From assembly GCF_026283945.1 (NCBI RefSeq), contig NZ_JAPDPC010000002.1:62001-126000 (forward strand): a stretch of DNA of 64,000 nt. The letters run 5' to 3'. Both the position numbers and the translations under genes were made by a program. Within the stretch, counting starts at the first letter, position 1; each line of letters begins with the position of its first letter. Source of the DNA: Dyella humicola (GTDB taxonomy: Bacteria; Pseudomonadota; Gammaproteobacteria; Xanthomonadales; Rhodanobacteraceae). The notes beneath the pieces were generated by a model, which saw nothing but the letters and a program-made list of their open reading frames with translations, had not been told where the DNA came from and searched no databases. Positions 1 to 7,980 of the stretch are shown piece after piece.

Positions 1-297
1 CAGCGGCTGCACCATCATGCTGTATTGGCGTGCCTCGCATGCTTCCAGCACACCGGCCTGGACTTCCATGATGTAGCTCGGCGACAAGTTGTCGTAGAGC
101 AGGCCGATCATGAAGGAGCGGTTCGTCGCCAGGCTGCGCGCCGAGGTGAGCGGCCGGTAGTGCAGTTCCGCCACGGCCGCAAGCACGCGCTCGCGTACCG
201 AGTCGCGCACGTTCGGCTCATTGTTCAACACTCTCGATACGGTCTTTTTCGATGTGTCCGAGGCACGGGCAACATCGTTGATGGTCACGCGTGACAT
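1..297 (-). CDS. LacI-family transcriptional regulator, N-terminal part (runs off window)
   Basis: Only the first 99 residues are inside the window; the C-terminal sugar-binding domain lies outside. The visible protein begins MSRVTINDVARASDTSKKTV, a classic LacI helix-turn-helix, followed by the hinge helix (RPLTSARSLAT) and the first strand of the periplasmic-binding-like domain (MIGLLYDNLS). Family members bind 14-18 bp palindromes and release them on binding a sugar ligand. It follows the GH2 gene by 16 bases on the same strand, so it is probably the last gene of the amino-sugar operon and the likely reader of the palindrome at 11412-11427. That regulator-operator pairing is inferred from position and family. 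The ATG at 297 is the only reasonable start. Confidence 0.9.
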   Translation of the reverse strand, partial: MSRVTINDVARASDTSKKTVSRVLNNEPNVRDSVRERVLAAVAELHYRPLTSARSLATNRSFMIGLLYDNLSPSYIMEVQAGVLEACEARQYSMMVQPL

Positions 298-313
298 GAA
301 AGCCTTTGCGTCT

Positions 314-3025
314 TCAATGATCTGTCGCCTGCGTGGCGCCCGCGGCCACGCTTTGGACAGGAACGTTCCACCCGCTGACTTCGACGACAGGACTGGCCGT
401 TCCCTGCGCTGCGTATCGCGCGGTCAGCACGATCGACTCATCGGGCCAGAGCGTGACGTCATTGTCATTCCACCGTATGGGCAGCGCAAGGTCGCCGTGT
501 GCGCCACGCCTGATCGACACGTGCTGAAGCAGGGCCACGGCCTTGGACGATGCGGGCACCGACAGGGTCACCGTGGTGACGTCTTCATTTCCCTCGCGCC
601 GCGTCGTCGCATGGACCTCGCTCGTCGCGGCCGGCAAGGACTGCAGCGCGGTCAGGTCCGCATACTTCGTCACGGGGGTGAGGTACCAGGTCGAATGCGG
701 CCAATCGAGCACGTCCTGTCGGGTAGACAGCCAGTAGACGTTGCGGCTGACCGGCTTGCCGTCGGCCGCGGCGAGGTCGAGCTCGATGAAGTACACGGGG
801 GACAGGTTGGCGATAGCCGGCAGTGTTGCCAAGGCTTGCGTGTGGTTCCCCGCGAGGTCGATGCCCTGCAGGTGCTTCTCGAAGCGCACGCTGCCATCCA
901 GATTGCGCACGCGGATGCTGGCCTGCAGGCCATGGACATCGTCAAGCGCGTGGTTCACCAGCACGATGCCGTTGGAATCGTATGAGTACTGGATGTGCAC
1001 CAGCTCGTTGGCTTTCTTGGCACCGAAATAGGCGCCGGCGGGATTCATGTAGTAGTCGTACAGATGCCAGTGCAACGAGGGCCATGCGTTGTTGAGCATC
1101 CAGTAGATGACGCCGGTCGCCGGCTTGGCAGCATCCATACGCGCGTTGAACGCCTCGAACTGCGCGCGCACATTGTCGTAGTTGTCGAGCTGGGCCTTGG
1201 CCACATAGTCGGCAAGGCTCGTCGGCGCGCCGTAGCGGTGGGCCAGCGCCTGGTCGAACGGCGTCAGCACGGCGAAGGTCGACCAGTCCGCGGAGGCGTG
1301 GTATTGCCGCGCCTCCGGATATTTCCACAGCGCTTCCTGCTCCTGCGGCGACAGCATGCGCTTGATATCTTCGAGTCGCGGGATATCGGCGCCCGCGCTG
1401 ACTTCCGAATCGAAGCCAAACGCGCCGCCCAGCTTGTCGGCGTACCAATAGGCCGGTGGTATCCAGTCATACGGGCCAGCCATCTTCATGCCGGAAGGGC
1501 CGGTTTCGGCGGTTCCCTGGTCGGCAGCGGCCGAGATGATCGGCAACGACCAATCCTCGGCGCGCAGTGTATCGACGTACATCTTGGCGATCGGCGGCGG
1601 GGGCGCATTGTCACTGCCGATGTAGAAGCCGATCACCGATGGATGGTTGCGAAGCAGACGTGCTTCGCTGGCCATGGAATCTTCTGCCACTTTCAGGTCG
1701 GCGGCATCCCAAGGGCTGCCGCCCGTCTTGGCGGCCGACTCCCACTTGTCGCAGCACTCCCAGCCGGCCAGTACCAGAATACCGTTGCGATCGGCGAGGT
1801 CGTAGAAATGCTGATTCTCCAGCTTTCCTTCGCTGCGGATGGTGTTGAGGCCGAGGTTGAGGACATAGCTGAACTCCGCCTCCATGCGCGCCGGGTCATC
1901 GCGCAGGAACATGTCCGGTGCCCAGCCGCCGCCGCGGATCAGCAGCGGTTTGCCGTTGATGAAGAACTGGCGATAGCCCTGCTTGGTCAGGCTGGAAGTG
2001 ACGCTGCGTATGCCAAACGTCGTCGCGGCCCGGTCCGATGTCGTGCCATCGACCGTCGCGGTCATCTCGAGTTGGTACAGCGGATGATCGCCCATGCCGA
2101 CGGGCCACCAGATTTTCGGGTGATCCAGCGCGAGCCCCGGGGTGGTGTCGGGTGAGAACGAAACGAGTTGCGTTTGTCCGGGCGCGAGATGGACGGTCTG
2201 TTGCAAAGAGACGCCAGCTACGGTGCCGCTGATCGTCGCATCGTGCGCCACCGTATCGAGATTCCTCGCGGTCACATTCACGGTCAGCGCGGCGTGCGAG
2301 AGATCGGGCAGCGACAGCGTCGAAAGCACTCGTGGAAAGCTCAGCGCGACGGGTCCGGTCTGCACGATGTCGACACCGCGCCATGGGCCCATGTTGTTGT
2401 CCGGCGGCGTGGGATTCCAGTCCACCCAGCCAATCGACAGGCTCGTTCTTGGATCGGCCGGATGTACTTGCATGGCGAGGGCGTTGGCGCCCGCGCGTAC
2501 CCAGCGCGTCACGTCGAGCTCGTGCACGGGATAGGCGCCGGCGACCTCGGTGTGGTCGGCAACCTGATGCCCGTTCACCCATACGTCGGCGCTCGCGATC
2601 ATGCCGTTGGTGCGCAGCAGCGTATGCCTTTCCGCCAGGTTCTTCGGCAGGGTGAACTCAGCGCGGTACCACCAGGGCGTCACGAAGAGGTTACCGCTGG
2701 AATCGGGCACCTGCACCGCACGCAGGTTGTCGCTGTAGAACACGTCGTTCTTGTAGGTGCCGTTTTCCAACAGCCCGGCCATGACGGTGGCCCGACCACT
2801 CACCGGGTACCAGCCTTCGGTGGAGAAGCCGGTGGCGGAAATGTCGGCGCCACCTTGCTGCGCCTTCGCACTGTCCTGGATTTGCCAGTGCTTGATGGCC
2901 GTGACGGAACCGGCGTCGGCGGCTACTTGAGTGGGGCTGTACGTCGTTCGGGCGTGAGCGGCCGGCGCGGCGGACACCGCCATCGCGACCATCATCCAAA
3001 GCACGTGCCTGGCTGGAGTTTGCAT
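314..3025 (-). CDS. GH2 glycoside hydrolase, exo-beta-D-glucosaminidase-like (CsxA type)
   Basis: This 903-residue secreted GH2 enzyme probably removes glucosamine from the non-reducing end of chitosan oligosaccharides. After a signal peptide (MQTPARHVLWMMVAMAVSAA) come a sugar-binding jelly roll (about 40-220), an immunoglobulin-like domain and a TIM barrel with C-terminal beta domains. The acid/base position reads GFYIGSDNAPP: Asp472 replaces the usual Asn-Glu of beta-galactosidases, as in characterised exo-glucosaminidases. The nucleophile motif GFDSEVSAG gives Glu541. An upstream in-frame start at 3109 would lie inside the permease gene; the ATG at 3025, 4 bases after the permease stop codon, gives a proper signal peptide and is preferred. 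A beta-mannosidase-type activity is the main alternative, but the Asp signature argues for glucosaminidase. Confidence 0.85.
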   Translation of the reverse strand: MQTPARHVLWMMVAMAVSAAPAAHARTTYSPTQVAADAGSVTAIKHWQIQDSAKAQQGGADISATGFSTEGWYPVSGRATVMAGLLENGTYKNDVFYSDNLRAVQVPDSSGNLFVTPWWYRAEFTLPKNLAERHTLLRTNGMIASADVWVNGHQVADHTEVAGAYPVHELDVTRWVRAGANALAMQVHPADPRTSLSIGWVDWNPTPPDNNMGPWRGVDIVQTGPVALSFPRVLSTLSLPDLSHAALTVNVTARNLDTVAHDATISGTVAGVSLQQTVHLAPGQTQLVSFSPDTTPGLALDHPKIWWPVGMGDHPLYQLEMTATVDGTTSDRAATTFGIRSVTSSLTKQGYRQFFINGKPLLIRGGGWAPDMFLRDDPARMEAEFSYVLNLGLNTIRSEGKLENQHFYDLADRNGILVLAGWECCDKWESAAKTGGSPWDAADLKVAEDSMASEARLLRNHPSVIGFYIGSDNAPPPPIAKMYVDTLRAEDWSLPIISAAADQGTAETGPSGMKMAGPYDWIPPAYWYADKLGGAFGFDSEVSAGADIPRLEDIKRMLSPQEQEALWKYPEARQYHASADWSTFAVLTPFDQALAHRYGAPTSLADYVAKAQLDNYDNVRAQFEAFNARMDAAKPATGVIYWMLNNAWPSLHWHLYDYYMNPAGAYFGAKKANELVHIQYSYDSNGIVLVNHALDDVHGLQASIRVRNLDGSVRFEKHLQGIDLAGNHTQALATLPAIANLSPVYFIELDLAAADGKPVSRNVYWLSTRQDVLDWPHSTWYLTPVTKYADLTALQSLPAATSEVHATTRREGNEDVTTVTLSVPASSKAVALLQHVSIRRGAHGDLALPIRWNDNDVTLWPDESIVLTARYAAQGTASPVVEVSGWNVPVQSVAAGATQATDH

Positions 3026-3029
3026 GGCG

Positions 3030-4457
3030 TCACTGCTTCCCAAGATAGGTTTCGCGTATTTCAACCGGCGCGAACGGCCAGGATTGGTTGAGCCTGGCCC
3101 AGATCGCAAACACCACGAGGCCCGCGATGATCCATAGGCCGGACAGGATCAGCGACAACGTCGAGGCGGACACGTACACATAGACCCACCCCAACAGGGC
3201 GATCACGCATGGCACCGGGTAAAGCCATTGCTTGTAGGGGCGCTCAAGATCCGGCTGGCGCTTGCGCAGCACCATCAAGGCGGCGATCTGCGCCAGCGAC
3301 TGCACGATGATGGTCGCGGCCAACAGCATGTTGATGACTTCGGTGAGGTCAAAGAACGTGCCGATGGCCGTCACCACGCCCATCGTGAGCAGTGCCACGT
3401 GCGGGAAGCCGTGCTTGGCGTGCAGGTGCCCGAATACGGATAGGAACACCTTGTCCTGCGCGGCCTGGAAGGGCACGCGCGAGCCACCCAGCAGGCCAGT
3501 GAACACCGAAGCGAAAGCGGTCACGATGATGAGCACGGTCATGACGGCGGCAGCCAGATGCCCCCAACTGCGTTCGACCACCATCGAAGCCACCGACTTG
3601 GACTGGGCGATTTCCTGCCACGGCGCCACACCCAGCACGCTGATGTTGAGCAGGAGGTAGATAAACATCATCGCGATCACCGAGATGATGATCGATCTTG
3701 GCATCGTCCGGCCGGGATCGCGCAGCTCGTCGCCGATATAGGCGGTGGTGTTGTAACCGAGATAGTCGTAAATGCCGATGATCAGGCCTGCGCCAAGTCC
3801 GACCAGGAAGTGGCTGCCGAACGTGTCGGCCGGGTAGGCAAAGGCAAAGCCCGCGTTGAAATGTGAGAAACCTGCCGCGGTCACGCCGACGACGGAGACC
3901 AGCATGATGACCCACAACGCGATAGTGATCGCACGAACCGATTCGATGCGACGGTACAGAAGCCAGGTGACGAGGACGGTAGCCGCCACGCCGATGAGAT
4001 GCACCGGCCACCAGCCCAGGTTGGGGAAGAAAAAGCCCAGATACTCCACCATGCCGATGATGCCCGTGGACATCAGCAAGGGAATCGCCAGCAGCATGGT
4101 CCAGATGAACAGGAACGGCATCAGCTTGCCGCTGCGGTACTGGAACGCTTCGCGCAGATAGACGTAGGTTCCCCCGGAGCCCGGCATGGCCGCCCCGAGC
4201 TCGGCCCAGACCAGGCCGTCGGCCATGGCGAGGATGGCGCCTACGATCCAGCCAATGATGGCCTGCGGGCCGCCCATCGCTGCGACCATGATGGGGATGG
4301 TGATGAACGGCCCGATGCCGCACATCTGGGTCATATTGATCGCGGTTCCCGAGAACACGCCGATGGACCGATGGAAGGCGTTGTCGCGAACGGGCTGACG
4401 CGCGCTGGAGTCCTGCATGCTTGCCTTGTCGTGGTGGGTTGCGAGCGGAGTATCCAT
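3030..4457 (-). CDS. APC-superfamily permease
   Basis: This 475-residue inner-membrane carrier has about 12 hydrophobic segments. After a 30-residue hydrophilic head comes the first helix (NMTQMCGIGPFITIPIMVAA) with the glycine-rich broken helix typical of APC amino-acid/polyamine transporters, and the family signature around PGSGGTYVYLREAF. Substrate cannot be read from sequence. Its place immediately before the GH2 gene and after the TonB receptor suggests uptake of a product of the operon, perhaps an amino sugar or an amino acid released with it, but that is inference because APC carriers normally move amino acids. Its stop codon is 4 bases from the GH2 start, so the two are surely co-transcribed. 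Confidence 0.8.
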   Translation of the reverse strand: MDTPLATHHDKASMQDSSARQPVRDNAFHRSIGVFSGTAINMTQMCGIGPFITIPIMVAAMGGPQAIIGWIVGAILAMADGLVWAELGAAMPGSGGTYVYLREAFQYRSGKLMPFLFIWTMLLAIPLLMSTGIIGMVEYLGFFFPNLGWWPVHLIGVAATVLVTWLLYRRIESVRAITIALWVIMLVSVVGVTAAGFSHFNAGFAFAYPADTFGSHFLVGLGAGLIIGIYDYLGYNTTAYIGDELRDPGRTMPRSIIISVIAMMFIYLLLNISVLGVAPWQEIAQSKSVASMVVERSWGHLAAAVMTVLIIVTAFASVFTGLLGGSRVPFQAAQDKVFLSVFGHLHAKHGFPHVALLTMGVVTAIGTFFDLTEVINMLLAATIIVQSLAQIAALMVLRKRQPDLERPYKQWLYPVPCVIALLGWVYVYVSASTLSLILSGLWIIAGLVVFAIWARLNQSWPFAPVEIRETYLGKQ

Positions 4458-4512
4458 GGAGCTATCCCAAAGAACGATCTGGTGGTTCCCGACTCAGCCC
4501 GTCTCGCCGTGA

Positions 4513-4540
4513 CCCCGTTCCCGCGAGGGCAGGAACGGGG
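4513..4540 (-). terminator. Hairpin between TonB receptor and permease genes
   Basis: CCCCGTTCC at 4513-4521 pairs perfectly with GGAACGGGG at 4532-4540 around a 10-base loop. It lies downstream of the TonB-receptor stop codon (4580) and upstream of the permease start (4457). No T tract follows on the minus strand, so it may act as an intra-operon mRNA stabiliser or partial terminator rather than a full intrinsic terminator. Confidence 0.5.
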
Positions 4541-4579
4541 CCACCGACGAGCCAGGGCCGAGGTGGGAAGGTGCTCCGC

Positions 4580-7500
4580 TTACCACTGGCCGCGTACGCC
4601 CAACATGACCATGCGCTCGGAGAACGTCGAGTGCGCGGGCTGGTCGGGCCAGACCAGGTAGTAACGCTGATACTCGTTGGTGAGGTTGGTGCCGTCCAGG
4701 AACACTTCGGCGTACTTGTTGAACTTGTACGAAATCGACGCATCGAGGTAATGCTGCGGCGCTTCGTACATTTCCATGCCGGTGATGCCGCCGACGCTGT
4801 CCATCACCGCGCGGCGCGAGCGATAGTTGTAGGCGACGCGGGCCTGGAAGTGATCGTCCTGGTACCACACGATGAAGTTGCCGGACTTGGTGGAGTTGTC
4901 CTGGAACGGGATCTTGCTGCCCGACAAATCCGTCTCGCCGGAGTTGCTGGGTGCATACGTGGCGTTGACCTGGATGCCGGTCTTGGACAGGAAGCCCGGC
5001 AGGAAGGTGAAGCCCTGGCGGTAATCGAACTCCGCACCATGGATGCTGTTGCCGGTGCCCTGCACGGGTTGGGTGATCACGATGCAATGATCGCGAACCA
5101 CGCCGTCCTCGTCCGGCAGGGTGCAGTTGGTCACGCTGCCGTTCTTGATGAAGCTGTCCACCTCGATGCGGAACAGCGCAAGGCTGAGCATGCTGGTGGG
5201 GTTGATGTAGTACTCCAGCGACGTCCCGTAGTTGGTGGAGCGCCAGGGGTTGAGGTTCGGGTTGCCGGTCGAGGTGCCATTGGCGACACGGAAGATCGGA
5301 CCCTGCGGTGTCTCCGCCAGCGAGTAGTTCAGCTGCAAACCGCCGGCCCAGGTGCTGAGATCCAGTGGCATCATGTTCTTGGAATAAGCCAGGCGGAACT
5401 TCAGGCTATCGGTCAGATCCAGCGCGAAGTTCAGGGACGGCAGCGCGTCCTGATAGCTGCGCTTGGTGACCGCCGTGCCGACGTCGGCCGGTTCGTCGCC
5501 GTACGCACCCGGGGCGCCACTCAAGTGCTGGGTCACGTCCAGATTCGTGTGGATCAGGCGCACGCCAATATTGCCGTTGTACGTCATGTCCCACAGGCTG
5601 CCGTTGAAGTCGCCTTGCAGATAGCCCGACAACTCCTTCAGTCGCACGGCCCAGGTCGTGCCTGGCTCACCCACCTCGACGGTATCCGGGTAGAGCGACT
5701 TCCAGAAGGAAATCGGATTGACCATGGCGTTGGGATTGATCGCCCAGAAGTTGATGCCCGAGCCCAACAGGTTGCTGTACTGCTTGAAGTTGCTCGACAG
5801 CGGCGTCGCCGTATTGGGCATCGAAATCGCCGACAGCGGTCCTGCGCGGAAGTAGCCCTGATCGTTGCCCGCGGTGCACGAACCGCTGTTCAAGACCACG
5901 TCGGCACCGACATAACGCACCAGGCATCCACCCGGGTCGCTGGCGCCAATGCCTGCATAGACCGGCGTCTCCAGTGTCCAGCCGTCATTGCTGGCGCTGC
6001 GGATGCTGTTGCGCACGCCGAATTCCAGCTTGAAGCCGTCCTGGAAATCGTATTTGCCATCGAAACGCAGCGCGTTCAGCGCCACCTGGCGGTCGTAGTC
6101 GCCGGAAGATTCCAGCGTCTTCATGGTCCAGCCGTTCGGGTCGGCGAACTGGGTTGCCAGCGAGGAGGGCAGGTTGACCGTGATGTACTTGCCGGTGAAG
6201 TTCGCGATGATCGGCACCGTGTTCTGGGGCATGCCGTTTGCGTTGAACACGCGATTGCCGCCCAATTGCGACGGATAAACGAAGGTGCCCGGCGGCACGG
6301 TGCTCGGGTCCACACCGTCCATCAGCACGTTGGGCCACAGGGCGCCGTCGGAGTTGGAAATATTGACGTCGGTTTCCTGGTTCGACTGCGACGCCGTGTC
6401 ACGGATGCCACGCACGCTCGCCGTGAACGGACCGCCGTTGTCGTAATCCATCTGCAGGTTGAAGTTCTTTGCCGTGGAGCTTTTCTGGATGATCTGCGAA
6501 TACGACTCCACGTCGCCCGGCCACTTCTGGTAGACCTGCGTGGTGAATATCTGCGAGCCCTCCCAGCCTGGATCTGGCGTGCCGTACTGGCCGAGCGCTG
6601 GGCTTCCGGTATTGCGCGACTGCAGCGGCACGTAGGTCGCGCCCTGCCAGTTGGTGGAATTGAACTGGATGCCGTAGTTGCGGTCGTACTCGCGCTGCTG
6701 CGAGTAGAAGAAGTCGCTGGTCAGGCTCAAGCCGCTGCCGAGATCCATCTGGAACGAGGCATTGCCGGACTTGCGCTTGCGCTGGGTGATGATGTCATTG
6801 AGGCCAATGTCCTGGCTGCCCATGAAGACGCCGTTGGACTTGCCATCGCCATTGACGTCCACGCTGCCGTCGGCGTTCTGGACGATCTTCGATGGAATGG
6901 GCGCGCCGTTCCACGGGGTCAGGAAGCCGTTGTAGCCGCCCGCGCTGGCCGCGTTCTCGCCGTTGAGCACCACGCCATACTGGTCGAGACCCTCGGTGGC
7001 GTTCATCCGCCGGGTGTCGGAGTAATCGGCGGATACCAGCAGGCCCCAATGGCCACCGTCGTTGAACGAGATCAGGCCATTGGCCTCGGGACCCCAATGG
7101 TTGGTGGTGGTGCCGCGCTCGCCATTTGCCGAATAGCTATAGGTGAAACCGCTGGGAAGATCCCAGGGGCGATAGGTGTGCAGGTCGATGGCGCCGCTGA
7201 TACCGCCATCCGTCAGGTTGGCGCTGGATGACTTGATCACGTCAACGCCGTGGAACAGCGTGGACGGCAACATGGTGAAGTCGGGCTGCTGCGAATCGAT
7301 CTGGTCGGCCGTGATGAACACTTCGCCATTCAGCATGGTGCCGACCTGGGGCAGGCCACGCACGTCCACCGAGGTACCTACACCGGCATCGCGGTTGATC
7401 TGCACGCCGGTAACGCGCTGGAGCGAGTCGGTGATCGTGGTGTCGGGCAACGCGCCGATGTTTTCCGCCGTGATGCTGTCTTGAATGTTTGACGCATCGC

Positions 7501-7783
7501 GTTTCAGGTCGATGGCGCGTATCTGCGACGCGCGCACGCCGGAGACGGCCACCGTCGACAGCGTGACCGCGTTCTTCTCCGCGTCACTGCTGTCGGTCTT
7601 GCCGTCTGCTTTCTTGGCATCGGGAGGCGGCGTTGGCGTGGTTTGCGCCGTGTTGGCCTGCGTGGCCTGGCCGTCCGCCTGGGCGTCGAAGAAGGTCGAT
7701 GCTGCGGCCGACGTCGACACGGCGGCGAACAGCGACATGGTGACGGCGAATGACAATGGATGTTTGCGAAGTGCGGTTGGCAT
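4580..7783 (-). CDS. TonB-dependent outer-membrane receptor
   Basis: This 1067-residue outer-membrane receptor probably imports chito-oligosaccharides or related glycans with TonB-ExbBD energy. A signal peptide (MPTALRKHPLSFAVTMSLFA) is followed by a Pro/Asp-rich linker and a plug domain (about 95-230) with VTGVQINRDAGVGTSVDVRG, then a 22-strand-type barrel ending in aromatic residues (MLGVRGQW), as Bam substrates do. The family matches the long TonB-dependent receptors Xanthomonadales use for carbohydrates. An in-frame extension to 8050 would overlap the GH20 gene and shows no sensible protein, so the ATG at 7783 is chosen. The 197-base gap to the GH20 gene could hold a second promoter; I found no copy of the 11412-11427 palindrome there. 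Confidence 0.9.
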   Translation of the reverse strand: MPTALRKHPLSFAVTMSLFAAVSTSAAASTFFDAQADGQATQANTAQTTPTPPPDAKKADGKTDSSDAEKNAVTLSTVAVSGVRASQIRAIDLKRDASNIQDSITAENIGALPDTTITDSLQRVTGVQINRDAGVGTSVDVRGLPQVGTMLNGEVFITADQIDSQQPDFTMLPSTLFHGVDVIKSSSANLTDGGISGAIDLHTYRPWDLPSGFTYSYSANGERGTTTNHWGPEANGLISFNDGGHWGLLVSADYSDTRRMNATEGLDQYGVVLNGENAASAGGYNGFLTPWNGAPIPSKIVQNADGSVDVNGDGKSNGVFMGSQDIGLNDIITQRKRKSGNASFQMDLGSGLSLTSDFFYSQQREYDRNYGIQFNSTNWQGATYVPLQSRNTGSPALGQYGTPDPGWEGSQIFTTQVYQKWPGDVESYSQIIQKSSTAKNFNLQMDYDNGGPFTASVRGIRDTASQSNQETDVNISNSDGALWPNVLMDGVDPSTVPPGTFVYPSQLGGNRVFNANGMPQNTVPIIANFTGKYITVNLPSSLATQFADPNGWTMKTLESSGDYDRQVALNALRFDGKYDFQDGFKLEFGVRNSIRSASNDGWTLETPVYAGIGASDPGGCLVRYVGADVVLNSGSCTAGNDQGYFRAGPLSAISMPNTATPLSSNFKQYSNLLGSGINFWAINPNAMVNPISFWKSLYPDTVEVGEPGTTWAVRLKELSGYLQGDFNGSLWDMTYNGNIGVRLIHTNLDVTQHLSGAPGAYGDEPADVGTAVTKRSYQDALPSLNFALDLTDSLKFRLAYSKNMMPLDLSTWAGGLQLNYSLAETPQGPIFRVANGTSTGNPNLNPWRSTNYGTSLEYYINPTSMLSLALFRIEVDSFIKNGSVTNCTLPDEDGVVRDHCIVITQPVQGTGNSIHGAEFDYRQGFTFLPGFLSKTGIQVNATYAPSNSGETDLSGSKIPFQDNSTKSGNFIVWYQDDHFQARVAYNYRSRRAVMDSVGGITGMEMYEAPQHYLDASISYKFNKYAEVFLDGTNLTNEYQRYYLVWPDQPAHSTFSERMVMLGVRGQW

Positions 7784-7980
7784 GGGCTTTGACCTCGTTG
7801 GTGTTGCCTGTCGAACCTCAACTGCTCCGTGGTGTTTCAAGAAAAACGCGTATGGCCCGGCGGTGCCTGCGGGTGCGCACGCCGTCGTAATGCAACTTCT
7901 CGATGTCCCCAACCCTGGCCACGCGAGCCAAGGCCGCTCACTGTGCTGCCACGGCGCGGGACACACGTCCCGCCTTCCGT

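Noticed and set aside
4421-7231. Long plus-strand open frame of about 936 codons
   Set aside because: It is antisense to the TonB receptor, rich in Arg, Val, His and Gln, with no domain or ribosome site; a GC-rich shadow frame.
7784-7980. Second copy of the LacI-type operator before the TonB receptor
   Set aside because: I looked for TGACA...TGTCA dyads in this gap and found none convincing.
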